A DNA stretch of 51,165 bases from Alphaproteobacteria bacterium (GTDB lineage: Bacteria; Pseudomonadota; Alphaproteobacteria; Rhizobiales; Aestuariivirgaceae): assembly GCA_024640405.1 (NCBI GenBank), contig JAHEFB010000031.1, positions 1 to 51,165 on the forward strand, given 5' to 3'. A program made the position numbers and the translations under genes. A model generated the notes under the pieces. The model saw only the letters and a list, made by a program, of their open reading frames with translations. It was not told the DNA's origin and searched no databases. This document shows, piece by piece, positions 8,134-18,737 of the stretch (positions within the stretch are counted from its first letter, which is position 1; the number at the start of each line of letters is the position of its first letter).

Positions 8134-8847
8134 TCAGCCAGGTGGCGGTATCCGGAACTGCCCATTGTTCAGGAAACAGCTCTTGTCAAATAGTGTCAGG
8201 TCCAGAGGGTTGGGCAATCGTACATCCACCAAATCGGGACACGGCTTGAGCGATGGATCGTAGGTCCTGTCGATCTGGGAAAGGAACACCATGATCAACC
8301 CGTTTTGACCTGCGAATGATTTCAGGGCGCGGACCTGATCCATCAATTGGGGATTGCTGCGCTTCTGATCGAGCGATTGCAGATAATCGATGACAACAAT
8401 GGTGCCCTGCTTCGCGTCGCGCAACCGATTGATAATGTAGTCGGCACTGATTTCGTCAGATATGTCGAATTGGAACTGATCGCCGAGGAGCGACGTGTCT
8501 CCTCCAACAGTCCTGTAACGCGACAGCACATCATCAGCGGTGAATTCGAGGGTGAAAAACACCCCTCGGTGCCCGGTCCTCATGGCATCCACGATCAGTT
8601 TGAGCCCCATCATCGTCTTGCCGTGGCCGGGACGGGCGCCGAGCAACACCAGGTCTCCGGATGTCAGCCGGCTCAGCAATTCGCTTGATGATACCCGGAC
8701 CGATGCCGATGCTGACAACAGGCTCCAACTGCTGAAACCTTCCTGTCGCGCAATGCGATCCAGCGCCCTGGCAAGAGGTATGCCTTCATTGCGGGATACA
8801 GTCTTCGCCTGACGTTTCAATTGATAGATTGGTGCGGACAGTTTCAT
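8134..8847 (-). CDS. Small DnaB-like RecA-fold ATPase
   Basis: A 237-residue protein made of a short N-terminal helical part (1-55) and one RecA-type core. Walker A is GARPGHGKT (70-78, Lys77). FTLEF (98-102) matches the DnaB FSLE segment with its catalytic glutamate, and IVVIDYLQ (150-157, Asp154) is the DnaB-type Walker B. QVRALKSFAGQNGLIMVFLSQIDR corresponds to the sensor region. It lacks the DnaB N-terminal primase-interaction domain and is about half the length of a replicative helicase (about 470). AGGAGG nine bases upstream fixes the start. Alphaproteobacteria carry similar stand-alone proteins annotated as DNA helicase; their role is unknown. It is convergent with the methyltransferase gene. 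Confidence 0.82.
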   Translation of the reverse strand: MKLSAPIYQLKRQAKTVSRNEGIPLARALDRIARQEGFSSWSLLSASASVRVSSSELLSRLTSGDLVLLGARPGHGKTMMGLKLIVDAMRTGHRGVFFTLEFTADDVLSRYRTVGGDTSLLGDQFQFDISDEISADYIINRLRDAKQGTIVVIDYLQSLDQKRSNPQLMDQVRALKSFAGQNGLIMVFLSQIDRTYDPSLKPCPDLVDVRLPNPLDLTLFDKSCFLNNGQFRIPPPG

Positions 8848-9375
8848 CGTAAAAAACCTCCTATTGCGAGCTTTCGATACAATCCCTCCTTATGCGTGCA
8901 GCCCGAACAGTTGGTTCGAAAGAGTTGAAGCCCCGGATGAAATATACTTTCCCGTATGGAGGGGGGAGGCATGGGCCATTGCCTGAAAACCAGTATGGAC
9001 CAATGAGCAGTGATTCAAAACACCAGAAAGTGCAGTTCCCAAAATGCGGTGTTGTGAACCGATCAATCCCGACCCTAGATGGTAAGGGCTGTCGTTGGGA
9101 GGTGCAGTTATTCGGCACACCGCAAAGCTGAGGTTTGAATCAAATGTGCCGGGGAAAAGCTCCGGAACGGTCGGACTGTTCCGCAAACACGACATTGCGA
9201 GTTTGTTCACGAAAATTCCGGAACAGCCGGACATTGACTTGGAAAATGGCCCAATTCATGCCAACATCAAAACAACTGCCAATCTCGGTTGGGAGTGGCC
9301 GAACCGGTGGAAATCAAGTTGATCGTGAATTTGCCCGGAAGATATCGTGAATATCGTCAGAATGGAGTATGAACC
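8848..9375. other. Intergenic region without a supported gene
   Basis: This 528-base gap holds several short frames on both strands, the longest about 114 codons on the minus strand, none with recognisable features. It contains the direct repeat at 9161-9232. GATATCGTGAATATCGTC just before the next gene holds a short ATATCGT doublet. Promoters for the helicase-like gene and for the secreted-protein gene should lie here. Confidence 0.4.
9161..9232. repeat. Imperfect 16-base direct repeat
   Basis: TCCGGAACGGTCGGAC (9161-9176) recurs as TCCGGAACAGCCGGAC (9217-9232), 14 of 16 bases identical, 56 bases apart. The first copy also forms a CGGAAC...GTTCCG stem with following bases. It may be a pair of regulator sites or residual coding repetition. 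Confidence 0.4.
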
Positions 9376-9786
9376 GTGGCTGTAGCAAAACGAAACGTCA
9401 TTTTGACACTGTCGATTGCCGGGATGGCAGGTGTATTGCTGTTTGCGAATGTCAACACCGCAATGGCTGCCGACTGCGGCCATGGCTGGGCGAAGCCTGG
9501 GAGATACAAGATCTCTGCAAGCTTCCGCGGTAAAGACGAGTCTACCAACGCCTTTCTGGGCAAGGACTGCCGTATCAAACTGCAGGTGCCGGGTGTGTTT
9601 ACCGGCGGCAAGGTGAAAAAGAGCGGTAAATGTCTCGAATTCAACTTCAAGGTCGAAGGCCAGAGCACCGTGTTCCGGGCCAAATGGTGTGACAGCTACG
9701 GTCTTGTACCATGGCAGAACAAAACCATTCGCGCGACGGTTGTCCCGCTGTTCAGTACGTCATCCGGGAAAAAGACCAATTTCTGA
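9376..9786 (+). CDS. Small secreted cysteine-containing protein of unknown function
   Basis: A GTG start with GGAG eight bases upstream gives 136 residues. Residues 1-32 are a signal peptide (basic MAVAKRN, hydrophobic core, AMAA cleavage site). The mature protein of about 105 residues has four cysteines (ADCGHGW, GKDCRI, SGKCLE, AKWCDS), enough for two disulfides, and beta-rich segments such as GRYKISASFRG and FNFKVEGQSTVFRA. No family is recognised. It lies 120 bases ahead of the two-component system, but no direct link is shown. Periplasmic or extracellular location is inferred. Confidence 0.75.
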   Translation: MAVAKRNVILTLSIAGMAGVLLFANVNTAMAADCGHGWAKPGRYKISASFRGKDESTNAFLGKDCRIKLQVPGVFTGGKVKKSGKCLEFNFKVEGQSTVFRAKWCDSYGLVPWQNKTIRATVVPLFSTSSGKKTNF

Positions 9787-9906
9787 CCGTCAACAATCCT
9801 GACAAGTGGGTTTTACTTCGCCCTGTCTGATTTGGATCAATTGCTAGTCCGATCATGACGTATGCTATCCAACAAGTGGCGAACCAGATATTGCGAAGGG
9901 TGGGCA

Positions 9907-10584
9907 TTGAGAGTCCTGGTAATTGAAGACGACGATTCTCTGGGAAGCCACGTGGCAAAGGGGCTGCGGGCCGAAGGATACACTGTTGACTGGGTAACCG
10001 ATGGCGCCGAAGGCCTGATGATGATCACCATGGCCGATTTCGATGTCATCATCGTGGACCGGATGTTGCCAAACCTGGATGGCCTGTCCCTGATCAAGGC
10101 GGCGCGCGCAACCGGCGTCGGGGCCGCCGTTCTGTTTCTTACCGCGCTGGGTGGCATTGATGACCGGGTTGAGGGGCTGGACGCCGGTGGGGATGATTAT
10201 CTGGTGAAACCTTTTGCATTCTCGGAATTGCTGGCGCGGGTACGGGCTCTTGCCCGCCGGCCGGTGACCGAAAATCAAACTTCAGTTGTGACGGTTGGTG
10301 ATCTGAAAGTGGATGTGCTGCAGCGAAAAATAACAAGAGCCGGCAAGGCCATCCAGTTGCAGCCCAGGGAGTACAGGTTGCTTGAGGTGCTGCTAAACAA
10401 CAAGGGCCGGATTGTTACGCGCAGCATGCTTCTGGAGCAGGTCTGGGACTTCAATTTTGACCCCAGAACCAGCGTGGTCGAAACGTTGATTTCGCGGTTG
10501 AGAGCCAAGATAGACAAGCCCTTCGACACTGAACTGATACACACCGAGCGTGGTCTCGGGTATTGTCTTGATGACCCCCGCTGA
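9907..10584 (+). CDS. OmpR/PhoB-family response regulator
   Basis: A 225-residue two-domain regulator. The receiver (1-115) has the acidic pocket EDDD at 7-10, phosphoacceptor Asp51 in DVIIVDRMLPNLDG, Thr79 and Lys101 in LVKPF. The DNA-binding winged helix (about 127-225) has LQPREYRLLEVLL and VVETLISRLRAKID. The TTG at 9907 is taken as start because it begins the family's MRVLVIEDD motif and has GAAGGG seven bases upstream; the frame extends to an ATG at 9862 without homology. It overlaps the kinase gene by 14 bases, so the pair is translationally coupled. Confidence 0.93.
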   Translation: MRVLVIEDDDSLGSHVAKGLRAEGYTVDWVTDGAEGLMMITMADFDVIIVDRMLPNLDGLSLIKAARATGVGAAVLFLTALGGIDDRVEGLDAGGDDYLVKPFAFSELLARVRALARRPVTENQTSVVTVGDLKVDVLQRKITRAGKAIQLQPREYRLLEVLLNNKGRIVTRSMLLEQVWDFNFDPRTSVVETLISRLRAKIDKPFDTELIHTERGLGYCLDDPR

Positions 10585-11971
10585 GCTATGGCGCAGCAGC
10601 GCGTTCAGGTCAGCCCTGTCCTATGGGCTGATCATAGCAACATTCGTTGCCGCGACTTTTGGCGCCATCTATATTGAACTGGTTCGAGAGCTGGATGAGC
10701 GCCTCAAGGTCAGGACGGCCGCCATAATAGACACATACACTGCGATTGACCGCGCCAATGGTGCCGATGTTCTGGTGAAGTCCCTGAACAATTTAACCGA
10801 AACCGCGCGCAAACCGGATCGAATTTATCTTGTCACAACGGCTGAAGGCCGGTTTGTGGCCGGCAATATCAAGCCGGTTGAGCGATTTGATGGCTGGAAG
10901 GCGATTGAACGCTCTGACTTTGTGAGCGACTACAACTGGTCTGACGACGAGACGACATTCGTTGCGTCGTGGGCAACGCTTTCCAGTGGGGATCTGCTGT
11001 TGGTCGGCCTCAGTGATCACGACGTTGAAGAGGCGCGGGAAGAACTGATCGAAGGTTTTCTTGTGGGATTGCTGGCCATAGTGGTTGTCACGCTGTTGAC
11101 CGGGGCCTGGTTTGCCAGAAAAAATCATCTGCGCATCCTCGCTATCGGGCAAGCTCTTGATAAAGTCGCCACCGGATCGGTTGGCTTGCGAGTTCCTGTT
11201 CAGGGACGCAATGACGATCTGGATCTGGTCGGAGAGCAAATAAATGACACTCTTGACCGGCTCGATGCAATGATGGGCAGCCTGCGACAGATATCTGCAG
11301 GCATTGCCCATGAATTGAAAACTCCCATAAGCCGTTTGAAACAACATCTGGATGAAGTGTCGGGTTCGCAGGCTACTGTAAAGCAATTCAGGCAGGCAAC
11401 CTTGCAGGCATTGGTTCAGGTAGACGAGATTATCGGTACCTTCGATGCTCTGCTGCGTATTTCGCAAATCGAAGCCGGTACTCGCAAAAACTCCTTCAAG
11501 CCGGTTTCACTCAATGACCTGGTAGAGAACGTGGTTGAGATTTACGTACCGGTGGCGGAGGATGCGGGCCACCGGCTGATTGCCGGTTTGCCTGACGATG
11601 ACCTTCGAATTTCCGGAGACCGTGAACTGCTGACCCAGTTGCTCGTCAATCTTGTGGAGAACGCTATTCGCCATTGTCCGGAACCGGCGGAAATTTCAGT
11701 TAACGCTTCACCCGCGCCCGGCGGACCTGTTGTGATGGTGTCGGATAATGGTCCTGGCATTCCGGCGGACGAACGTGAGAAGGTGATGACCCGTTTATAC
11801 AAACTGGATAACGGCCGGATGGCTGAGGGCGCGGGCCTGGGCCTCAGCCTGGTCAAGGCGGTCGCGGATTTGCACGGCGCAGCATTGTCAATGGATGACA
11901 ACAGACCGGGTCTGATTGTCAGGGTGGAGTTTCCTGAAAACCTAGTTTGGCCGCAACCGGACGTCGGCTGA
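10571..11971 (+). CDS. Membrane-bound sensor histidine kinase
   Basis: This 466-residue kinase partners the response regulator just upstream. Helix TM1 (about 14-36), a periplasmic sensor of about 125 residues, TM2 (about 162-182), a HAMP linker and the dimerisation helix with phospho-His247 in ISAGIAHELKTPISRLK are visible in order. The ATPase domain follows with N box LVNLVENAIRHCP, G1 VSDNGPGIP and G2 GAGLGLSLVKAVADLHG. The ATG at 10571 is chosen over an in-frame GTG at 10550. The ligand of the sensor is unknown. Its last 30 bases overlap the end of the convergent glycosyltransferase gene. Confidence 0.94.
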   Translation: MTPAELWRSSAFRSALSYGLIIATFVAATFGAIYIELVRELDERLKVRTAAIIDTYTAIDRANGADVLVKSLNNLTETARKPDRIYLVTTAEGRFVAGNIKPVERFDGWKAIERSDFVSDYNWSDDETTFVASWATLSSGDLLLVGLSDHDVEEAREELIEGFLVGLLAIVVVTLLTGAWFARKNHLRILAIGQALDKVATGSVGLRVPVQGRNDDLDLVGEQINDTLDRLDAMMGSLRQISAGIAHELKTPISRLKQHLDEVSGSQATVKQFRQATLQALVQVDEIIGTFDALLRISQIEAGTRKNSFKPVSLNDLVENVVEIYVPVAEDAGHRLIAGLPDDDLRISGDRELLTQLLVNLVENAIRHCPEPAEISVNASPAPGGPVVMVSDNGPGIPADEREKVMTRLYKLDNGRMAEGAGLGLSLVKAVADLHGAALSMDDNRPGLIVRVEFPENLVWPQPDVG

Positions 11972-13072
11972 ATGTGGTATTGTTATCGGGACGGCTGCAA
12001 CCGGCTTTTCTGCAAGTTTTTTCTGCAACACATTGAAAAACAGCGCTTCCAGCGCATCTCCCATTGCCTGGATCGAAAACAGTTCGGCTACAGTCCGTTG
12101 GCCGTTTAATGCAACCTGTTGGCGTTGAGGGTCGTTGATGATTTTTTCGAGATCGCGTGCAACGGCTATTGGATTCCTGGTTCTTGCCACATAGGCATTG
12201 ATTCCGTCCCGGATGAATTCGCCGTGACCTCCAACAAGCGTGGTGTAACCTGCAACGCCGGCATTCATGGCTTCCAGCAGGGCATTTGAAATCCCCTCTC
12301 GGCTCGACAACAGAACGAAAAGGTCACTCGATTTCAGCAGGTCGGCAGGATTGTCAACATGACCTGCGAAATGCACCAGGCTTTCCAGCTGAAGTTTTTT
12401 CACCTTCCTCCGGCAACGCGCGAGACCCGGGCCGCCTCCAATGATCTCCAGCCGGATCTTGTCCTTTAGACCGGCAGGTAAGTGGGACAAGGCTGAAATG
12501 ATGTGACCGGTGCCCTTGCGCCATGAAACTGTTCCGACAAAGCTGATCCTGAAACAGTTGCTCTCAGTTGTTTCAGTGCTTGATGGCGGCTGATTTATGC
12601 CATTGTAAATCACATGTATCCGGTCGCGCTGAACAAATGGCGCGAATGACAGCACCCGTTTGATGCTAGATGTGTTGACTATGGTGGCGTCGGGAAAGAT
12701 GCCGTAACCGAACCAGTCGATCACCGGCCGCCATGGCAACCTTACGATACCCAGCCGCAGTACAACCGCGATGTCGAGCCGCCGGGCAATCAATCCGCAG
12801 ACAAAATACATGCGCTGGCTGACCGGAACTACAACGTCAATGGACAGTCTTGTCATTGTGTCTGATAATTTGTTGCGGCCAAGGATATCCCAAATTGATG
12901 ACGGCACTTCAGGTACAAGTCTTTCCTGACGGATAAATTGCCCGGCGTGGGGAACGTCGGGGCAGCACACCCAAACAGCGTGGCCGCGGCGTTCAAGTTC
13001 GCGCACAGCCATGGTGGTCCAGCGTTCGGTGCCGCCATAGTGTCCGGCACTGCTTACAAACAGGATGTTCAT
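11942..13072 (-). CDS. Glycosyltransferase family 4 (GT-B fold)
   Basis: A 376-residue cytoplasmic glycosyltransferase. The N-terminal MNILFVSSAGHYGGTERWTT holds the GT4 glycine-rich acceptor loop. The C-terminal Rossmann half has FVGTVSWRKGTGHIISAL, the GGGPG turn and the EX7E motif in SREGISNALLEAM, which binds the sugar nucleotide. Such enzymes add sugars to polysaccharides or lipid-linked glycans. No other polysaccharide genes lie nearby, so the product is unknown. The gene diverges from pyrG with a 150-base spacer. Confidence 0.9.
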   Translation of the reverse strand: MNILFVSSAGHYGGTERWTTMAVRELERRGHAVWVCCPDVPHAGQFIRQERLVPEVPSSIWDILGRNKLSDTMTRLSIDVVVPVSQRMYFVCGLIARRLDIAVVLRLGIVRLPWRPVIDWFGYGIFPDATIVNTSSIKRVLSFAPFVQRDRIHVIYNGINQPPSSTETTESNCFRISFVGTVSWRKGTGHIISALSHLPAGLKDKIRLEIIGGGPGLARCRRKVKKLQLESLVHFAGHVDNPADLLKSSDLFVLLSSREGISNALLEAMNAGVAGYTTLVGGHGEFIRDGINAYVARTRNPIAVARDLEKIINDPQRQQVALNGQRTVAELFSIQAMGDALEALFFNVLQKKLAEKPVAAVPITIPHSADVRLRPN

Positions 13073-13210
13073 GCGTCGACGCTAGATCACGCAAATTACA
13101 GCTTGCTGTCTGTAGTATTACAATTGTGTAAGGCGGACGGCGGCGTGCCACTGTAGATAACTCGCCGGGGCATTAAATTAGCTCTTTCCAGACCTCACGA
13201 CTCCAGATAA

Positions 13211-14851
<1,641 letters not shown>

Positions 14852-14864
14852 GTACTATCTCTTG

Positions 14865-17405
14865 ATGAAGATCATTCTCAGGTCGTTCGTCCGCGTCTGG
14901 CTGACGCTGGCGTTGCTGCTGGCAGGTTGCGTGCTTGCCGGCGCGCAAACCAACAGTGAAACAGGCGCCCAGCCAGCCGGGCAAGGTGACCTGGATTCCC
15001 AGAGGCAACCAGCAGCGCGAAAGGCGGAGGCCGCCGTGACCGCTGCTGCCCTGCCGGCCGGCATTCAGGAAGCCGCCGGCAAGGCAAGGCGGGTTGCCGC
15101 CGACATCAGCCAGACTCTCGAGGACCTGAAGAGCAAACTTGCAGATCCGTCGTTGCCGGCCGGTGAACTGGCGAAGGCGCGGGAGCAACTTGAGCTGGTT
15201 CGCGAGCGTGCCAAGGTTGTTGATCTTGAATTGGCGTCCCCGCTGGCGCAGATGGATGCGCAGTTGAGCAGGTTGGGACCTGCTCCAAAGGAAGGCGAGA
15301 CAGAGCCTGAAACCGTGGCCAAACAGCGCGCCGACCTCAATCAGGTCAGGGGTGTATTACTTGGTGCGCAAGCGCAATTGGCGCTGGCGGCAGGCGCGGC
15401 CGATCAACTGGCAAGTCAGGCCGGCCAAATAGAGCGGACGCGGTATTTCGATCGGCTATTCAAGCTGGAAAAATCAATTCTTGCGCCCAGCCTGTGGACT
15501 GATGGATTGGCCAAGACGTCAGATGTCTGGGCTCGCACCACTCGGCTGGTAAATGGCTACTACCAGTTGATAACCGAGAACAATAGTGCATGGGTTGCCT
15601 GGTTCCTGCTGGCAGCATTCATTGTGCTGTCTTTCAGCGGTTACTACGCCTGTCGCGTGTTGGCCCATCGCGTGCGTGCAGGCAAGGCACCAAATGGCGA
15701 GCTCGGCAAACTGGTTCGAGTGGTGGCGGTGCCGATTGGCTACGCGCTGGTCGCCGTGATCGCTACCACCGTCTTCGGCCTGCTGCTGTTTGAAATTGGA
15801 GCAGAGTCTGCGCGCATCGAGCAATTCTATACAGCCTTCTCGCTGATGATGGTGATGTTCGCGTTTGCCCGGGGGTTGGCGCGTTCCATTCTGTCGCCGA
15901 CCCGGCCCGACTGGCGAATTGCCAATCTGTCTTCGCAAGCAGCACAAAAGTGGCTCAATCTGCTGACCATAGCGTTTGTCATCATGGCGGCGAGTTATCT
16001 GTTTGAAGCATTGTCGCAGGTATTGAACCTGTCGGACGATCTGAAGGCCATGCGCCGCGGCATTGTGCTGCCGGCGTTGATGATCATTCTGGTCCGCCTG
16101 ATCCTGATCGCCCAGCGCGACCGGCGAAGCGGAGATGCACTCCAGGGCTCGACGGTTTACTTTTCCTGGGCGGCCTACCTGGTGCAGCCGATCTGGCTGC
16201 TGGTGATTGCAACCGGCGTGGCTCTGATAGCCGGGTATCTGACCCTGGCCACCTACATCGTGGCCAACATCGTGATTATCAGCATAGTCGTCAGTTTTCT
16301 GTACTGCGTCCGCCGTCTGGCCGATGCTTTCGTGGCGCAGAGTATTTCTGAAGGCAGCCGCATATCGAACACTCTGAAGCATGCATTTTCCATGTCTGAG
16401 CAGGGCATCAAGCGGTCCGGAATTGCGTTAAATGCCATTGTTGACCTGACCCTGTTGCTGCTCGGACTGCCATTGCTGTTGACACTGACGGCACTGTCCT
16501 GGGTGGATGTACGCAGTTGGTTTTCCACTGCCTTTTTCGGGTTTGATATCGGCGATATCACCATATCACTGTCGTCTATTTTGCTGGCGATCACGGTGTT
16601 TGTTGTCGGTCTGACACTGACCAGATTCGTCACCGGATGGCTGGACCGGCGTATCTTGTCGGCGACGGAGCTGGACGCAGGTGTGCGTAACTCGATCCGC
16701 ACGGGTGCCAGTTACACGGCGACCATTCTTGCACTGCTGGTGGCCTTTGCTGCTGCCGGTGTCAACTTCGGCAACATTGCCATTGTCGCTGGTGCGCTGT
16801 CGGTTGGTATCGGTTTTGGCCTGCAGTCGATAGTCAACAATTTTGTCTCCGGCCTGATCCTGTTGGCGGAACGCCCGATCAAGGTGGGAGACTGGGTCTC
16901 GGTGACGGCAGGTGAGGGCACGGTTACAAAAATCAATGTGCGCGCCACCGAAATTGAGACATTTGACCGGTGCTCCATCATCGTGCCGAATTCCAGCCTG
17001 ATTTCGGACGCGGTGCAAAACTGGACCCACGGCGACCTGATGGGGCGCTGTCGAGTGGCGGTCGGGGTCAGCTATGATGCTGATCCGCAGCAGGTGCATG
17101 ATATTCTGGTAAAGTGTGCAGAAGAACATCCGCGCGCCATGGTATATCCTCTGCCATCTGTGCTGTTCAAGGAATTTGGTGCCAGCTCGCTCGACTTCGA
17201 ACTGCGTGTCTTCATCGATGATGTAAACTGGGTTGCCTTTGTTGCAAGTGAACTGCGGTTTTCAATCCACAAGGCGCTCAAGGAAGCCGGCATCGAAATT
17301 CCGTTCCCGCAGCGTGATATCAATGTGCGGGGATTCCAGGAGGCGGTTGCCGAGGCAGTGCGGGCCGAAGCAAAGCCTGCACGCAAGGTAAAACCGAAAG
17401 AGTAA
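14865..17405 (+). CDS. DUF3772-type MscS-family mechanosensitive channel
   Basis: A large 846-residue inner-membrane channel protein. A signal peptide (1-28, ending VLAGAQT) is followed by a periplasmic helical DUF3772-like domain with coiled-coil character (about 70-210), then around ten or eleven membrane helices. The conserved MscS pore and beta domain come last: VGIGFGLQSIVNNFVSGLIL is the pore-lining helix and AERPIKVGDWV begins the beta domain. The C-terminus is Lys-rich. Such KefA/MscM-like channels release solutes at hypo-osmotic shock. The ATG at 14865 is taken over the TTG just before. The next gene starts one base after the stop. Confidence 0.9.
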   Translation: MKIILRSFVRVWLTLALLLAGCVLAGAQTNSETGAQPAGQGDLDSQRQPAARKAEAAVTAAALPAGIQEAAGKARRVAADISQTLEDLKSKLADPSLPAGELAKAREQLELVRERAKVVDLELASPLAQMDAQLSRLGPAPKEGETEPETVAKQRADLNQVRGVLLGAQAQLALAAGAADQLASQAGQIERTRYFDRLFKLEKSILAPSLWTDGLAKTSDVWARTTRLVNGYYQLITENNSAWVAWFLLAAFIVLSFSGYYACRVLAHRVRAGKAPNGELGKLVRVVAVPIGYALVAVIATTVFGLLLFEIGAESARIEQFYTAFSLMMVMFAFARGLARSILSPTRPDWRIANLSSQAAQKWLNLLTIAFVIMAASYLFEALSQVLNLSDDLKAMRRGIVLPALMIILVRLILIAQRDRRSGDALQGSTVYFSWAAYLVQPIWLLVIATGVALIAGYLTLATYIVANIVIISIVVSFLYCVRRLADAFVAQSISEGSRISNTLKHAFSMSEQGIKRSGIALNAIVDLTLLLLGLPLLLTLTALSWVDVRSWFSTAFFGFDIGDITISLSSILLAITVFVVGLTLTRFVTGWLDRRILSATELDAGVRNSIRTGASYTATILALLVAFAAAGVNFGNIAIVAGALSVGIGFGLQSIVNNFVSGLILLAERPIKVGDWVSVTAGEGTVTKINVRATEIETFDRCSIIVPNSSLISDAVQNWTHGDLMGRCRVAVGVSYDADPQQVHDILVKCAEEHPRAMVYPLPSVLFKEFGASSLDFELRVFIDDVNWVAFVASELRFSIHKALKEAGIEIPFPQRDINVRGFQEAVAEAVRAEAKPARKVKPKE

Positions 17406-17406
17406 T

Positions 17407-18276
17407 ATGGCGGGTCTTGATCACCTAGTTCACTGCACGGGTAATTTTGACGGTCTGCGTGCAACCATGTCCCAGATCGGATTTACCTTGACTCCGCCTG
17501 CCGAACATCCGTTTGGAACCGGCAATTCACTGGTGCAGCTTGACGGATTTTTTCTGGAATTCCTGCACCTGCCAAATCCACACCTTGTACCTCAACCCGG
17601 AGAAGGCGAGTTTGGGTTTGCGATATTCAATGCCGATTACATGAAAAATGGCGCAGAGGGCATATCCATGCTGGTGTTCGAAAGCGCAGACGCTGCAGCC
17701 GAACAGGCCCGGTTTGTCACCGAAGGGCTTGATACCTACAAACCGTTTGAGTTTTCACGGCTGGCGCAACAGCCCGACGGGGAAGAGGTTACGGTCGGGT
17801 TTTCACTGGCCTTCGCAACCCACGCCGACATGCCGAAGGCGGCTTTTTTCTATTGCCAGCAACATGCACCTGAGTATTTCTGGAAGGCGGAGTATCAACG
17901 CCATGCCAATTCGGCCGTGAGGATTGGGGAAGTCGCAATGGTCGGGGCAAACCCGTTGCACTATGCGAACTTTCTGGCGACCCTGAGCCAGGGTGACCTA
18001 GTGGTGTCAGCGGAGAATCTGGTGAGGGTGAAGACGGAACGTGGGGCACTTGCTATGTATTCATCGGCAGCCTTTCAGGCGGCTTATGGCTTTGCTGCCC
18101 CGTCACTTGATGATGGCCCGGTGCTGGCTGGCTACCGGATCGAGGTGGCTAACCGTGAAGTAGCGCTGAACCAGCTCGACGCTGCCCGGGTTTCCTGGCG
18201 CGATACGCCCACCGGGCATGCAATCGGGCCGGATATTGCATCCGGTGCCGTCATGGCGTTTTCAGAGGTTTTCTGA
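17407..18276 (+). CDS. VOC family protein with glyoxalase-like two-module layout
   Basis: The 289-residue protein opens with GLDHLVHCTGNFDGLRATM, a VOC beta-alpha-beta start with an early His ligand, and then QLDGFFLEFLHLPNP with a Glu ligand. A second half (about 135-289) has the segment AFFYCQQHAPEYFWKAEYQ, which is seen in glyoxalase-like (Glyoxalase_3-type) proteins. The chemistry is unknown. It begins one base after the channel gene and ends five bases before the thioesterase gene, so it is in the pyrG operon. Confidence 0.82.
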   Translation: MAGLDHLVHCTGNFDGLRATMSQIGFTLTPPAEHPFGTGNSLVQLDGFFLEFLHLPNPHLVPQPGEGEFGFAIFNADYMKNGAEGISMLVFESADAAAEQARFVTEGLDTYKPFEFSRLAQQPDGEEVTVGFSLAFATHADMPKAAFFYCQQHAPEYFWKAEYQRHANSAVRIGEVAMVGANPLHYANFLATLSQGDLVVSAENLVRVKTERGALAMYSSAAFQAAYGFAAPSLDDGPVLAGYRIEVANREVALNQLDAARVSWRDTPTGHAIGPDIASGAVMAFSEVF

Positions 18277-18281
18277 TCGCC

Positions 18282-18710
18282 ATGCTGGACCCCAAACTGA
18301 CAGGCCTGCAGAACCTCGAACGACTGCGTGATTCCGGTGGGCAGGCTCCACTGGGCAACCTGATGGATTTCCGGCTTGTCGATGTTGGTGACGGCTATGC
18401 GGTGTTTGAAGGTAACCCCGGATTGCAGCACTACAATCCTGCCGGCACGGTACACGGCGGATGGATATCGTCGATTCTTGACAGTGCCTTAGGCTGCGCA
18501 ATTCATTCACGGCTTGAAGCAGGCAAGAGCTACACAACAGTGGAGCTGAAGATCAATATGATCCGGGCCCTGACAGATCAGACCGGGCTTGTGGTCGCGC
18601 GCGGTGCGGTTATACATCTGGGCCGCCGGGTGGCAACGTCCGATGCGCGGCTTGAAAATGCAGATGGCCGACTACTGGCGCACGGTTCGTGCACGTGCAT
18701 GATCCTGTAG
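18282..18710 (+). CDS. PaaI-type hotdog-fold thioesterase
   Basis: A 142-residue single hotdog domain. YNPAGTVHGG (51-60) is the PaaI signature with Asn52 and His58, followed by the central helix with Asp67 in ILDSALG. The last strands VVARGAVIHLGRRVATSDAR are typical. These enzymes hydrolyse acyl- or aryl-CoA thioesters in the cytoplasm; the substrate here is not known. It sits between the VOC and YhiN-like genes with short gaps and is probably co-transcribed with them. Confidence 0.9.
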   Translation: MLDPKLTGLQNLERLRDSGGQAPLGNLMDFRLVDVGDGYAVFEGNPGLQHYNPAGTVHGGWISSILDSALGCAIHSRLEAGKSYTTVELKINMIRALTDQTGLVVARGAVIHLGRRVATSDARLENADGRLLAHGSCTCMIL

Positions 18711-18737
18711 AAATTACTCCGGTCCGCTGGAACCGTC

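Noticed and set aside
15519..16382. 287-codon open frame on the minus strand
   Set aside because: It is antisense to the MscS-type channel gene, His/Gln-rich as expected from the complement of hydrophobic codons, and has no family features.
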